Below are positions 41,928 to 50,180 of a stretch of DNA of 58,380 nucleotides, in pieces; positions within the stretch are counted from its first letter, which is position 1, and every line of letters begins with the position of its first letter. Location of the stretch: assembly GCA_949293335.1 (NCBI GenBank), contig CASFDA010000021.1, positions 1 to 58,380 on the forward strand, given 5' to 3'. The notes below the pieces were generated by a model, which made no database searches, was not told the origin of the DNA, and saw only the letters and a program-made list of their open reading frames with translations. The DNA comes from an uncultured Spirochaetales bacterium (GTDB lineage: Bacteria; Spirochaetota; Spirochaetia; Sphaerochaetales; Sphaerochaetaceae). Both the position numbers and the translations under genes were made by a program.

Positions 41928-43346
41928 CTAGAACCTGAAATCCCTTATTCCTTCTTCAATCTTCTCAAGATGATCACTGCAGACTTCCTTCACTTTCATA
42001 GACGGAATCGTCTCAAGTTCCTTCCTGATGAGTTCTTCTCCGACTTTTTTCGTATCTTCTGAAGCATAGTCCATCAGATACTCTTTCAGCGTCATGAGCG
42101 CGTTCGGATGGCAGCAGTTCTGGATCTGTCCGCTCTTGCAGAGGCTCATGAACCTGTCTCCTGTTCTTCCTTCCCTGTAACATGCTGTACAGAATGACGG
42201 AAGACACCCCATCTTCATCAGCCAGTTGACAACTTCATCAAGCGGCCTGTTGTCGCTAACGTCGAACTGTGCCGAATTCTCGTCCTCGCTTTCCTTCTCA
42301 ACGTATCCTCCGACACTTGTCCTCGATCCTCCGCTTATCTGACTGATCCCGAGATGGAGTGATCTTGCCCTCACATCCTTTCCTTCGCGGGTGCTGATGA
42401 TCATTCCTGTATAAGGTACTGCGATCCTTATTATTGCTATGATCTTCAGGAACGTCTCATCATCAATTCCATTGTCAAACGCAGTCGGATCAATGTCATC
42501 TGCCCTCTTGATCCTCGGGACACTGATGGTATGGGGCCCAACACCATGAACCGCTTCAAGATGCTCTGCGTGCATCAGAAGGCCGGCAAGTTCGTAACGA
42601 TAGAGCTCGAGACCAAAGAGAACCCCGAGACCCACATCATCGATTCCACCTTCCATGGCCCTGTCCATTGCTTCTGTGTGGTATGCGTAATTGTGTTTTG
42701 GTCCTGTCGGGTGGAGTTTCTCGTAACTTTCCTTGTGATATGTCTCTTGAAAAAGGATATATGTTCCGATTCCGGCTTCTTTCAGCTTCCTATAATTCTC
42801 AACAGTCGTTGCTGCGATATTGACATTCACTCTCCGGATTGCTCCGTTCTTGTGCTTGATCGAATAGATTGTCTTGATTGCGTCGAGAACATATTCAATA
42901 GGGTTGTTGACCGGATCTTCTCCTGTTTCGATTGCGAGGCGCTTGTGTCCCATGTCCTGCAGGGCGATGACTTCGTTCCTTATCTCGTCCATCGAAAGCT
43001 TTTTTCTCCTGATGTGTTTGTTCTTCGCATGGTACGGACAGTAGACACAGCCGTTCACACAGTAGTTAGAGAGATAGAGTGGGGCGAACAGCACGATCCT
43101 GTTTCCGTAGAAATCCTTCTTGATCTGTTCTGCGAGATGATATATCTCATCAAGTCTCGTTTTGTCTTCACACGCGAGGAGCAGCGAGGCCTCCCTGTGT
43201 GTAAGACCTTTTCTCTTCTTTGCCTTTTCGATTATCTCATCGATCAGAGCAAGGTTATCCTTTTCCTTGTCTGCCCAGGCGAGGGTATCGATGATCTCCT
43301 CATGGGAGATGAACTCCTCCGCCTTCATTGAATTGACATTATACAT
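41928..43346 (-). CDS. hydG: [FeFe]-hydrogenase maturation radical SAM enzyme HydG
   Basis: HydG (472 residues) cleaves tyrosine to make the CO and cyanide ligands of the H-cluster. The radical-SAM cluster motif is CVNGCVYC (CX3CX2C), and the second C-terminal cluster is bound by FCTACYREG with the later CKSGQIQNC stretch. ATG 43346 (MYNVNSM) is chosen for the AGGAGG just upstream; the longer frame is an overlap with hydE. It overlaps hydE by 8 bp. Confidence 0.95.
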   Translation of the reverse strand: MYNVNSMKAEEFISHEEIIDTLAWADKEKDNLALIDEIIEKAKKRKGLTHREASLLLACEDKTRLDEIYHLAEQIKKDFYGNRIVLFAPLYLSNYCVNGCVYCPYHAKNKHIRRKKLSMDEIRNEVIALQDMGHKRLAIETGEDPVNNPIEYVLDAIKTIYSIKHKNGAIRRVNVNIAATTVENYRKLKEAGIGTYILFQETYHKESYEKLHPTGPKHNYAYHTEAMDRAMEGGIDDVGLGVLFGLELYRYELAGLLMHAEHLEAVHGVGPHTISVPRIKRADDIDPTAFDNGIDDETFLKIIAIIRIAVPYTGMIISTREGKDVRARSLHLGISQISGGSRTSVGGYVEKESEDENSAQFDVSDNRPLDEVVNWLMKMGCLPSFCTACYREGRTGDRFMSLCKSGQIQNCCHPNALMTLKEYLMDYASEDTKKVGEELIRKELETIPSMKVKEVCSDHLEKIEEGIRDFRF

Positions 43347-44403
43347 ATTCCCTCCTGTAGTTTTCATTTTCCTCGTGGCTGTCCCCACGTTCTCTTGCAA
43401 TCTCATAACCAAGTGAAGTGAGGTGTGCCTCGAGCTTCTTTATCTCCTCTGCACTTTCGAGAGCCACATGTGGTTTTCCGTCGTAGAGGTTGTATTTTTC
43501 TCTCTCTGTCTGTGGTGTCATGTTTGGCATGATCACATTCGCACCCATCTCAAGCCCCATATCACGTCCTCTCGGATCGAGCGCTCCAAGGGCAGTTGTC
43601 GATGGAAGGAGAAGTTTGGGCCGCATAATCCTGAGCACTGAAATGATCAGGAGTGTTTTTTCAAGAGATCCATTCTTCTCGTTCTCGAATGGGGTGTTCT
43701 CTGCGTGTATGAAAGGACCTATTCCTACCATCTGCGGTGCAAAGCGCGAGATGAGGATGATATCATTTGCGATATTCTCATCGCTCTGGTATGGCGAGCC
43801 CACCATGAATCCCAGCCCCACCTGATAGCCGATTTTCCTCAGATTCTGGATGCACCTTATCCTCTCTTCTATCTTCTGTCCTTCCGGATGGAGCATCTGG
43901 AAGTGCCTTTTTGTGATGCTCTCTTCTCGCAGAAGATACCTTTCGGCCCCGCTGAGGAATAGCCGTCTGTAGCTTTCTTCGCTCCTTTCTCCCAGAGAGA
44001 GTGTGATTGCCATATCGCTGTGTTTTTCCTTGACACTCCGTATGATCCGTTCAAGTCTGTCATCAGAAAAATACTGATCCTCACCTCCCTGTAGGACGAG
44101 TGTCCTCATACCTAGTGAATATGAGAGTTCAGCTTGGGCGATTATCACGTCATCTTCGAGACGATAGCGCCGGACTGTTCTGTTGTCTCTCCTGATTCCG
44201 CAGTAGAGGCAATTGCATCTGCAATGATTTGATATCTCCACCAAGGCTCTGAGATATACCTTCCTCCCATATTCTTTGTCTCGGATTCTTCTTGCTTCTT
44301 CGGAAAGCAATGCAAGATCTTTCCCGTCAAAGGATGAAAGAAGCAGGGAAAGCTCTTTCTTGTCGAGCTTTCCATCCCGTATGAGCCTTTCACTCAGCCT
44401 CAT
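43339..44403 (-). CDS. hydE: [FeFe]-hydrogenase maturation radical SAM enzyme HydE
   Basis: HydE (354 residues) helps make the dithiomethylamine ligand of the H-cluster. The radical SAM motif is CRCNCLYCG (CX3CX2C), followed by LQGGEDQYF and the later GLGFMVGSPYQ; the TTALGALDPRGRD stretch is typical of HydE. It overlaps the TM1266-like gene by 4 bp and hydG by 8 bp, so the four genes form one tight operon. Confidence 0.95.
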   Translation of the reverse strand: MRLSERLIRDGKLDKKELSLLLSSFDGKDLALLSEEARRIRDKEYGRKVYLRALVEISNHCRCNCLYCGIRRDNRTVRRYRLEDDVIIAQAELSYSLGMRTLVLQGGEDQYFSDDRLERIIRSVKEKHSDMAITLSLGERSEESYRRLFLSGAERYLLREESITKRHFQMLHPEGQKIEERIRCIQNLRKIGYQVGLGFMVGSPYQSDENIANDIILISRFAPQMVGIGPFIHAENTPFENEKNGSLEKTLLIISVLRIMRPKLLLPSTTALGALDPRGRDMGLEMGANVIMPNMTPQTEREKYNLYDGKPHVALESAEEIKKLEAHLTSLGYEIARERGDSHEENENYRREYV

Positions 44404-44654
44404 TTCGAAATTCCGGAGTATGCTGTCTTTGAGGAAACGCCACTAAGTTTTCCGATTTTTCCTGAGAGCGCAGATATTGCATCCTGTGGTGCGTCGACTG
44501 CGATACTTATAATGTTCAGATTCTTCTCGCGGTATGGGATTCCCATCCTTCCGATGATGTATTTCCTGTATTCATGCAGGATCTCGTTAAGATCGCTTAC
44601 GCTTTTCTCTTCTTCGACAATAATGCCGATAACCGCAATTCGTTTCTCTTCCAT
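44400..44654 (-). CDS. TM1266-like small protein of the hydrogenase operon
   Basis: An 84-residue protein of the TM1266/iron-only hydrogenase system regulator family, an ACT-like fold with RIAVIGIIVEE, LHEYRKYIIGRMGIPY and IISIAVDAP. The family sits almost always with hydEFG and is believed to be a regulator or accessory protein; the ligand is unknown. It is the first gene of the operon, with GAGGTG before ATG 44654. Confidence 0.85.
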   Translation of the reverse strand: MEEKRIAVIGIIVEEEKSVSDLNEILHEYRKYIIGRMGIPYREKNLNIISIAVDAPQDAISALSGKIGKLSGVSSKTAYSGISK

Positions 44655-44958
44655 GCATCACCTCAGCGTTCTCCCTGATATGCGTGGAAGATTCTGCTCA
44701 CCTTATGTGTCAAAGCCTGTTTTCCACGTCAGGAGATGCTGGAGAAAATATACCATCACTCAGGAACAAAGAAAAGAGGCACATCCTCTTTTTGAACAGG
44801 AAATTGACTTTGCTTGATTAGAAAAGCAAATATGATTAAATGACTGAAGAAATTAAGTGATTTAAGTTTGAACACTGAGATTAATTACTTTAATGTAAAC
44901 TAATTAAATATTTTGATTTTAGTAAAATCAGAGGTGCTTATTATATATTCGCATCTTC
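44655..44958. other. Intergenic region between selD and hydrogenase maturation operons
   Basis: 304 nt with one clear terminator (44772-44792) and an AT-rich part with the small palindrome GATTTTAGTAAAATC near 44915. The hyd operon promoter on the minus strand should lie between 44655 and 44770; none stands out. Confidence 0.45.
44772..44792 (-). terminator. Terminator of the selenium operon
   Basis: AAAAGAGG-CACAT-CCTCTTTT, a perfect 8-bp stem. On the minus strand the 3' arm ends in CTCTTTTCTTT. It lies about 170 nt after selD, between it and the hyd operon. Confidence 0.65.
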
Positions 44959-45993
44959 TCAATCGACATATATCAGCTTATCCCTTTTTCCTTTTACCTC
45001 TCCGATTATCCACGCTTTATCATTCATGCGTTTTATAAACAATTCTGCATCTTTTTCTGCAAGTGAGATCAATAGTCCCCCTGATGTTTCCGGAGAGTAG
45101 AGGATATCCTTTTCCGCAGTACTGATGCTATTCTTGATTTCTACTCCAGTCTTTATGTAATCCTCGTTCGTGTATCTGCCTTCTGGAATATAGCCGTCCT
45201 CTGCAAGAGATTTTGTTCCGCCATGCAGGGGAATGAGGGAGATGTGAATATCTGCGCTCGAGCCTGATGCCTTCATCATCTCCGAAAGATGTCCGAGAAG
45301 GGAAAAACCTGTGACGTCTGTCACTGCATGGACATCCAGATCCTCCAGATTCTCCATTGCGCTTTTGTTGAGCATCCTCATCGAGGAAATTGCATTCTCG
45401 ATATTCTCTTTTTTCCCATCTCCCACTTTGTGCGCTGTCATGATTATACCGACGCCAAGAGGTTTTGTGATTACAAGGACATCCCCATCTTTTGCTGTTC
45501 CATTGGTCCAGATCCTGTCTTTCCTGCATCGTCCTGTGACTGCCAAGCCGAACTTTGGTTCCCTGTCAGATATGGTGTGTCCTCCAGCTATTTCGATCCC
45601 CGCTTCCTTCGCTTTGAAAATCGCTCCTTTCATTATCTCTTCCATGACACTCAGCTCGAGGCATGAAGGAAAGCACATCAGGGACATGGCGATTATTGGC
45701 TTGCCTCCCATTGCATAGATGTCTGAAATAGCGTTTGCCGCGGCAATCTCTCCGAAAATGTACGGGTCATCGACCATAGGGGGGAAGAAATCTATCGTTT
45801 CCAGAAGTACTGTTCCGTCGCCAAGGTCGAAGACGAGTGCATCATCGTTATTTTCAAATCCGCCGATTATCCTCTTGTCGCTTTTCCCCGGAAGCCTCTC
45901 AAGCACTTTCCTCAAATCTCCTGGAGGAAGTTTTGCATTGCATCCGGAGCTTTTTACAAGACTTGTCAGCCTGACTGATATATCTTTTTCCAT
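44959..45993 (-). CDS. selD: Selenide, water dikinase (selenophosphate synthetase)
   Basis: SelD (344 residues) makes selenophosphate from selenide and ATP. The active-site cysteine and lysine are Cys18 and Lys21 in SSGCNAKLPP; here it is a Cys form, with Asn-Ala in place of the usual Gly-Cys between. The rest (MGGKPIIAMSLMCFP, HTISDREPKFGLAVTG, VTGFSLLGHL and SPETSGGLL) is typical. AAGGAGG lies 7 nt before ATG 45993, and the start overlaps the DUF3343 gene by 28 bp. No selA or selB is in the window, so the product is either for selenocysteine made elsewhere or a selenium cofactor. Confidence 0.95.
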   Translation of the reverse strand: MEKDISVRLTSLVKSSGCNAKLPPGDLRKVLERLPGKSDKRIIGGFENNDDALVFDLGDGTVLLETIDFFPPMVDDPYIFGEIAAANAISDIYAMGGKPIIAMSLMCFPSCLELSVMEEIMKGAIFKAKEAGIEIAGGHTISDREPKFGLAVTGRCRKDRIWTNGTAKDGDVLVITKPLGVGIIMTAHKVGDGKKENIENAISSMRMLNKSAMENLEDLDVHAVTDVTGFSLLGHLSEMMKASGSSADIHISLIPLHGGTKSLAEDGYIPEGRYTNEDYIKTGVEIKNSISTAEKDILYSPETSGGLLISLAEKDAELFIKRMNDKAWIIGEVKGKRDKLIYVD

Positions 45994-46199
45994 TTTCCGT
46001 CCTCCTTTTGATAGATGGCCTCAACGCTCTCGTCCACCTTTGCCATATCTATCTCGCCAAAGATAAACAAAGCACTATTGCATGAAGATGAGAGAGATCG
46101 CGGGGTGGGGCGTAGTTCGCCATCCTTGTATCTCCTTTTGAAGGAGAGTGCCTGATAGTGACTGAAGAAGGTAATTATTTTCTCACTTCCATTTTCCAA
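45966..46199 (-). CDS. DUF3343 family protein, putative selenium carrier partner
   Basis: A 77-residue protein of the DUF3343 family, which occurs next to SelD, YedF/TusA and YedE in selenium-cofactor bacteria. The start is IITFFSHYQALSFKRRYKDG and the middle cysteine is in LSSSCNSALFIFG. A sulfur or selenium relay role is presumed from context. It overlaps the TusA-like gene by 25 bp and selD by 28 bp; the overlaps are long, and the true start could be internal, but no other ATG gives the family's N-terminus. Confidence 0.8.
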   Translation of the reverse strand: MENGSEKIITFFSHYQALSFKRRYKDGELRPTPRSLSSSCNSALFIFGEIDMAKVDESVEAIYQKEDGKWKKIYQSG

Positions 46200-46381
46200 T
46201 GATCAGCTTCCTCAATTTTCACTACTTTGTAGTTGTTCTTATTGCACAGCCTTGTAATGTTTTCAATCGCAGCCCTGTCATCAACGAGCACATCGATTCC
46301 ATCCTGATGGGTTTGCAGTGCTTTTTTTGTAAGAAAAACCGGTTCTGGGCAATTTAGGCCCCTTGCATCAAGTGTAAACAT
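46175..46381 (-). CDS. TusA/YedF-like sulfurtransferase
   Basis: A 68-residue SirA/TusA/YedF-family protein. The active-site motif is GLNCPEPV. In the selenium setting YedF-like proteins pass selenium or sulfur as a persulfide or perselenide. AAGGAGG precedes ATG 46381. It is placed between yedE and the DUF3343 gene, as in other selenium clusters. Confidence 0.9.
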   Translation of the reverse strand: MFTLDARGLNCPEPVFLTKKALQTHQDGIDVLVDDRAAIENITRLCNKNNYKVVKIEEADHWKMEVRK

Positions 46382-46384
46382 GAA

Positions 46385-47452
46385 TCAATTCCTCCTTCCT
46401 TTCAAAGTAAGGGTCAGACCGATGAGAAAAAGAATCAGAAGAGCAGCAACAGCAGCGATCTTACCGTTTGCGGAAGGTCCGGTTCCTGCACTGGAGGCCA
46501 GACCGAAGTTATGTGCAAAGGCCGCCCCCAGAAGCATTCCCAGACAGCTCAATGCACTGTCCGATGAGCCTTCGCCAGCAAGAACCAGCTGTCTCAAAGG
46601 GCAACCGCCAAGCATAACAGACCCGAGTCCTACCGACATCATACCGAGAAATGACCAGAAATGGGCCTGATGTGCAACAGGTTGATTTTCAAAACCGAGG
46701 TTGAATGAACCTGCAAGCAGGTTTCCGATCAGCGCAAAAATGAATATTGCCACAAATCCTGTTATCAGGGTGTAGTCTTTTATTAGGAAGATATCTCTGA
46801 TTCCTCCAGCCATGCATAGTCTTGTCCGTTCTGCGAAGATACCTACAATCAGTCCTGCAAGAAGAGCCATGAAAACTGGTGCGTGCATAGAGCCAGGACC
46901 TGATTCAGAGAAAAGGAATATTGAAGGAACTGAGACGAAAAGAACGAGAAGCAGAATATTTGAAAGCGTGAAGAAAGACCCATCTAGCGCTGGGCTCCTG
47001 TAGTTCCTTCCGAGTGAAAATCCGTTTTTCAGGAAAACGACGCCAACCGCTATTCCAGCGATGAAGCCCAAGAGAGCAAATATTGCATTCAGGTCGCCTC
47101 CAGCTAGGCGAAGGACCATCCTGAGCGGGCAGCCCAGAAAAATTAGGGCTCCTACCATAACCAGAAAACCGATTATAAATCTGAGGAATGGGGAAGAACC
47201 TGCACGGGGATGAAAATCTCCCTTGATCACACTTATCGCAAAGGAACCGAGCACAATGCCGATGATCTCAGGCCTTACATACTGGACGATAGCTGCCTGA
47301 TGTAAGTGAAGAGCTCCGCTGATGTCCCTGATGAAGCAAGCGATGCAGAATCCCATATTCCCGGGATTGCCCATGACTACCAGTATGACACTGATACATC
47401 CGATAAGTGCGCCAGCAATTGCCAGTTTCCCTTTTTCCTTGATATCTTCCAT
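46385..47452 (-). CDS. yedE: YedE-family selenium (or sulfur) membrane transporter
   Basis: A 355-residue YeeE/YedE-family membrane protein with about ten helices. The paired motifs IGFLVMVGALIFLGCPLRM and GLGSVMLGGCPLRQLVLAGEG contain the conserved cysteines that handle thiosulfate or selenium species. In selenium clusters it is believed to import a selenium compound. It is the first gene of the yedE-tusA-DUF3343-selD operon, divergent from the cysteine desulfurase. ATG 47452 is preceded by no strong ribosome binding site. Confidence 0.9.
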   Translation of the reverse strand: MEDIKEKGKLAIAGALIGCISVILVVMGNPGNMGFCIACFIRDISGALHLHQAAIVQYVRPEIIGIVLGSFAISVIKGDFHPRAGSSPFLRFIIGFLVMVGALIFLGCPLRMVLRLAGGDLNAIFALLGFIAGIAVGVVFLKNGFSLGRNYRSPALDGSFFTLSNILLLVLFVSVPSIFLFSESGPGSMHAPVFMALLAGLIVGIFAERTRLCMAGGIRDIFLIKDYTLITGFVAIFIFALIGNLLAGSFNLGFENQPVAHQAHFWSFLGMMSVGLGSVMLGGCPLRQLVLAGEGSSDSALSCLGMLLGAAFAHNFGLASSAGTGPSANGKIAAVAALLILFLIGLTLTLKGRRN

Positions 47453-47508
47453 GTGTAAAAAATACCATTCTGTATTAATTCATTCAATGGTGGAGTATCA
47501 TTATCAAT

Positions 47509-48657
47509 ATGAAAAGAATATATCTTGACAATGCAGCGACTTCATTCCCGAAGGCTCCAGGAGTTTCTGCAGAAATTGCCCATTTCATAGAAAACGATGA
47601 CATCAATCCATACCGGACGAACAGCAGGATGGAGGAGAGTTATTTCGGAAAAGTTGAAGATCTGCGCTTTCTCCTTTCTTCATTCTTCGGTGCCCGACAT
47701 CCTGAGTGTATTGGCTTTACGCTCAATGCAACACATGCGTTCAATTATATAATCAAGGGACTTTTCAAAAGAGGGGATCACCTGATTATCTCAAGTCAGG
47801 AACACAACGCTGTAATGCGTCCTTTGAACCAGATGGGACTGGAGTATTCAAAAATTGCATCGTCAGGTGACGGACTTCCTGATTATTCATCCCTTCCTTC
47901 TCTCCTTGAAAGGGATACCAAAGGAATAATCATAAATGTAGCGGGGAATGTGTCTGGAGCATTATGGCCTCTCGATATAGTTTCTGAGTTTGCGAACAGG
48001 CATGGCCTGTATCTCATCGTGGATTCATCGCAGGCATCTCCATATGTGGACATCAATATGGACAGGATGGGAATCAGTGCGATAGCTTTCACAGGGCACA
48101 AAGGTTTTCTTGGCCCCGAAGGGACGGGAGGTTTTGTACTTGAAAAAACTGTTGCTGAGAAAATTGAACCATTGATTGTAGGGGGGACAGGAAGCGAGAG
48201 CGACAAGGAAGAACAGCCGCATCTTCTTCCGGATAAGCTTTCTGCCGGAACTGAGAACACTATCGGGCTTGTCGGTCTGGCAAAAGCGGTGAAATATGTG
48301 ATTGACAATCGGAAAGAGTTGGTGGAGAAAGAGCTGAAGATGACAAGGCGTCTTGAGGAAGGGCTGATGAAAATGAAGGAAATAAAGATAGTAGGGCCTT
48401 CTGGGGACGCAAAGAAAATCCCTATAGTCTCGATAACTTCAGAGTACTTTGACTTGTCTTCCCTTTCTTCCTTCCTTCTTTCTGAAGGGGGCATTGAAAC
48501 GAGAGTAGGCCTCCATTGCGCTCCGTCTGCTCATATGGCATTGGGTACATTCCCGACCGGGACACTCCGTTTTTCTCCTGGCGCGTTTACGACAGAGGAT
48601 GAAATAGATTTCACGCTAGATCTTGTATCCAGTTATCTGATGCGCTCTTTTCATTGA
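47509..48657 (+). CDS. Cysteine desulfurase/selenocysteine lyase-like PLP enzyme
   Basis: A 382-residue class V aminotransferase. The PLP lysine is in FTGHKGFLGPEGTGG, and the catalytic cysteine is in RVGLHCAPSAH, as in SufS/CsdA-like enzymes. The N-terminal IYLDNAATSFPKAPGV is the standard start. In selenium-dependent gene clusters such enzymes release selenium or sulfur for SelD. It is divergent from yedE with 56 nt between, where ACCATT/AATGGT forms a weak operator-like repeat at 47465-47491. Confidence 0.88.
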   Translation: MKRIYLDNAATSFPKAPGVSAEIAHFIENDDINPYRTNSRMEESYFGKVEDLRFLLSSFFGARHPECIGFTLNATHAFNYIIKGLFKRGDHLIISSQEHNAVMRPLNQMGLEYSKIASSGDGLPDYSSLPSLLERDTKGIIINVAGNVSGALWPLDIVSEFANRHGLYLIVDSSQASPYVDINMDRMGISAIAFTGHKGFLGPEGTGGFVLEKTVAEKIEPLIVGGTGSESDKEEQPHLLPDKLSAGTENTIGLVGLAKAVKYVIDNRKELVEKELKMTRRLEEGLMKMKEIKIVGPSGDAKKIPIVSITSEYFDLSSLSSFLLSEGGIETRVGLHCAPSAHMALGTFPTGTLRFSPGAFTTEDEIDFTLDLVSSYLMRSFH

Positions 48658-48684
48658 CATGCTTCTTGTGCTTTCATTTTTGCC

Positions 48685-49422
48685 ATGGGGCGAAACTTTA
48701 TTGTAGGGGATATTCATGGGAGGATACGGGCTCTTCAAGATGTTCTTGAAAAGGTCTCATTCTCTCCAAACTTGGATGTCCTCTATGCGGTTGGCGACTA
48801 TATAGACAGGGGTGAGTCATCTCTTGAAGTACTAAGATTCCTTATCTCGCTGAATTCTTTTAAGGGCGTGATTGGAAACCATGATATATTCCTTGAATCC
48901 TACCTTTATTCGGATAAGGCGGATGATGAGTGGAAGTACGAATATGGTGGAAAGGATACGATGAAGGAATTCGAGAAAGTGAAAAAGAAAGAAAAGAGGA
49001 GAATTGCTCTCTTTCTGAAAAACCTGCCTCTTGCAATTTATGAGGAGAAATATATCGTCACACATTCAGGTCCACCTGTTGCAAAAAATGAAAGGGACAT
49101 GAACTTGTATTCGAAGGTAATGCGTCCTGAGGTCTATTCGAAAGACGCCATCTATCCAGATATATCGCCACTTGTGGATAGATCCTACCTGCTTTCTGCT
49201 TATTCAAATGTCGACATGTCATTCAGAAGTGGAAGTTATGATCCGATCCCTCCTCTCGAGACAGAGAAGTGGATATTCGTCGGACACACTCCTCTTCCTT
49301 CAAGTCTCCCTTTCATAAGCGAAGAGTATCATCTCGTTGCTCTTGACACAGGTGCAGGGCATGACAACAGGCTCACGCTCATGAATATGGATACTTTCGA
49401 GTTCGTTCAGAGCGACAAATGA
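48685..49422 (+). CDS. Calcineurin-like phosphoesterase (bacterial PrpA/ApaH-like)
   Basis: A 245-residue metallophosphoesterase. The metal motifs are VGDIHGRIRAL, VGDYIDRG, GVIGNHD, then the histidine in VTHSGP and GHTPLPS. This order is that of Ser/Thr protein phosphatases and diadenosine tetraphosphatases, and the substrate is not decided. It starts 27 nt after the desulfurase, with no terminator, so it may share its transcript. Confidence 0.9.
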   Translation: MGRNFIVGDIHGRIRALQDVLEKVSFSPNLDVLYAVGDYIDRGESSLEVLRFLISLNSFKGVIGNHDIFLESYLYSDKADDEWKYEYGGKDTMKEFEKVKKKEKRRIALFLKNLPLAIYEEKYIVTHSGPPVAKNERDMNLYSKVMRPEVYSKDAIYPDISPLVDRSYLLSAYSNVDMSFRSGSYDPIPPLETEKWIFVGHTPLPSSLPFISEEYHLVALDTGAGHDNRLTLMNMDTFEFVQSDK

Positions 49423-49446
49423 AGCTCTTTGTGTTACATTTTTTCC

Positions 49447-50109
49447 ATGATCCGAGTTGGAAATGACTGGCAACCTCTTTTTGATGAAGAACAGGTCAAG
49501 CCATATTATCTTGAGCTGAGGAAGTTCCTCAAAAGTGAATATATGCATAAGAGGGTATTCCCTCCTATGGATGAGATCTTTGCCTGTTTCTCTCTCACCC
49601 CGTATTCAAGTGTCAAGGCTGTGATCGTCGGGCAAGACCCTTATCATGAAGAAAATCAGGCGATGGGACTTTCTTTTTCGGTCCGGGAGGGCGTTCCAGA
49701 ACCTCCTTCGCTCAAGAATATAAAGGAAGAGATATATTCTGAAGATGTTGAAAAGGCACCAGAATGGTCGAGCGATCTCTCTCGCTGGGCAAGACAAGGT
49801 GTGCTTCTCCTTAATAGCACCCTTACTGTCATAGAGCACAGGGCTGCTTCACATGCGAACAGAGGATGGGAGATTTTTACAGATAATGTCCTTTCTGCGC
49901 TAGGCAAAAGCGATGATCCCAGAGTATTCATGCTCTGGGGAAGTTACGCCAGGAGCAAGAAGACTCTGATTGAAAAGAAATGTCATCTGATTCTAGAGTC
50001 TGCCCATCCGAGTCCGCTCAGCGCTTATCGCGGTTTCTTTGGGAACGGTCATTTCAGGAAATGCAATGAGTTTCTGAAATCTGTCGGAAAGGAACCGATC
50101 TACTGGTAA
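49447..50109 (+). CDS. ung: Uracil-DNA glycosylase, family 1
   Basis: Ung (220 residues) removes uracil from DNA. The water-activating GQDPYHEENQAMG holds catalytic Asp64, and the leucine loop region HPSPLSAYRGFFGNG holds the catalytic histidine. ATG 49447 fits the family's length and is preferred to an upstream in-frame start. The gene lies 24 nt after the phosphoesterase. Confidence 0.96.
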   Translation: MIRVGNDWQPLFDEEQVKPYYLELRKFLKSEYMHKRVFPPMDEIFACFSLTPYSSVKAVIVGQDPYHEENQAMGLSFSVREGVPEPPSLKNIKEEIYSEDVEKAPEWSSDLSRWARQGVLLLNSTLTVIEHRAASHANRGWEIFTDNVLSALGKSDDPRVFMLWGSYARSKKTLIEKKCHLILESAHPSPLSAYRGFFGNGHFRKCNEFLKSVGKEPIYW

Positions 50110-50119
50110 CTGTTATTCT

Positions 50120-50148
50120 TTGACAGGGGCTTACCCCCATCCTATACT
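50120..50148 (+). promoter_or_regulatory. Near-consensus sigma-70 promoter of the BMP transporter operon
   Basis: TTGACA (50120-50125), a 17-nt spacer, and TATACT (50143-50148). The spacer contains the palindrome GGGG-CTTA-CCCC, which could be a regulator site or stiffen the DNA. AGGAGG precedes ATG 50181. The -35 is 10 nt after the ung stop. Confidence 0.7.
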
Positions 50149-50180
50149 TCTAATAAATAAATCTAATCAGGAGGAATGAG

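Noticed and set aside
42531-43331. Plus-strand open frame within hydG
   Set aside because: Shadow of hydG; Cys/Phe/Val-rich without any recognisable domain.
44655-44958. SECIS element or selC tRNA near selD
   Set aside because: The only strong hairpin there is a plain terminator; no tRNA-like fold was seen.
45940-45993. In-frame TGA (selenocysteine) codon in selD
   Set aside because: The active-site codon is an ordinary cysteine codon (rendered Cys18) and the frame has no internal stop.
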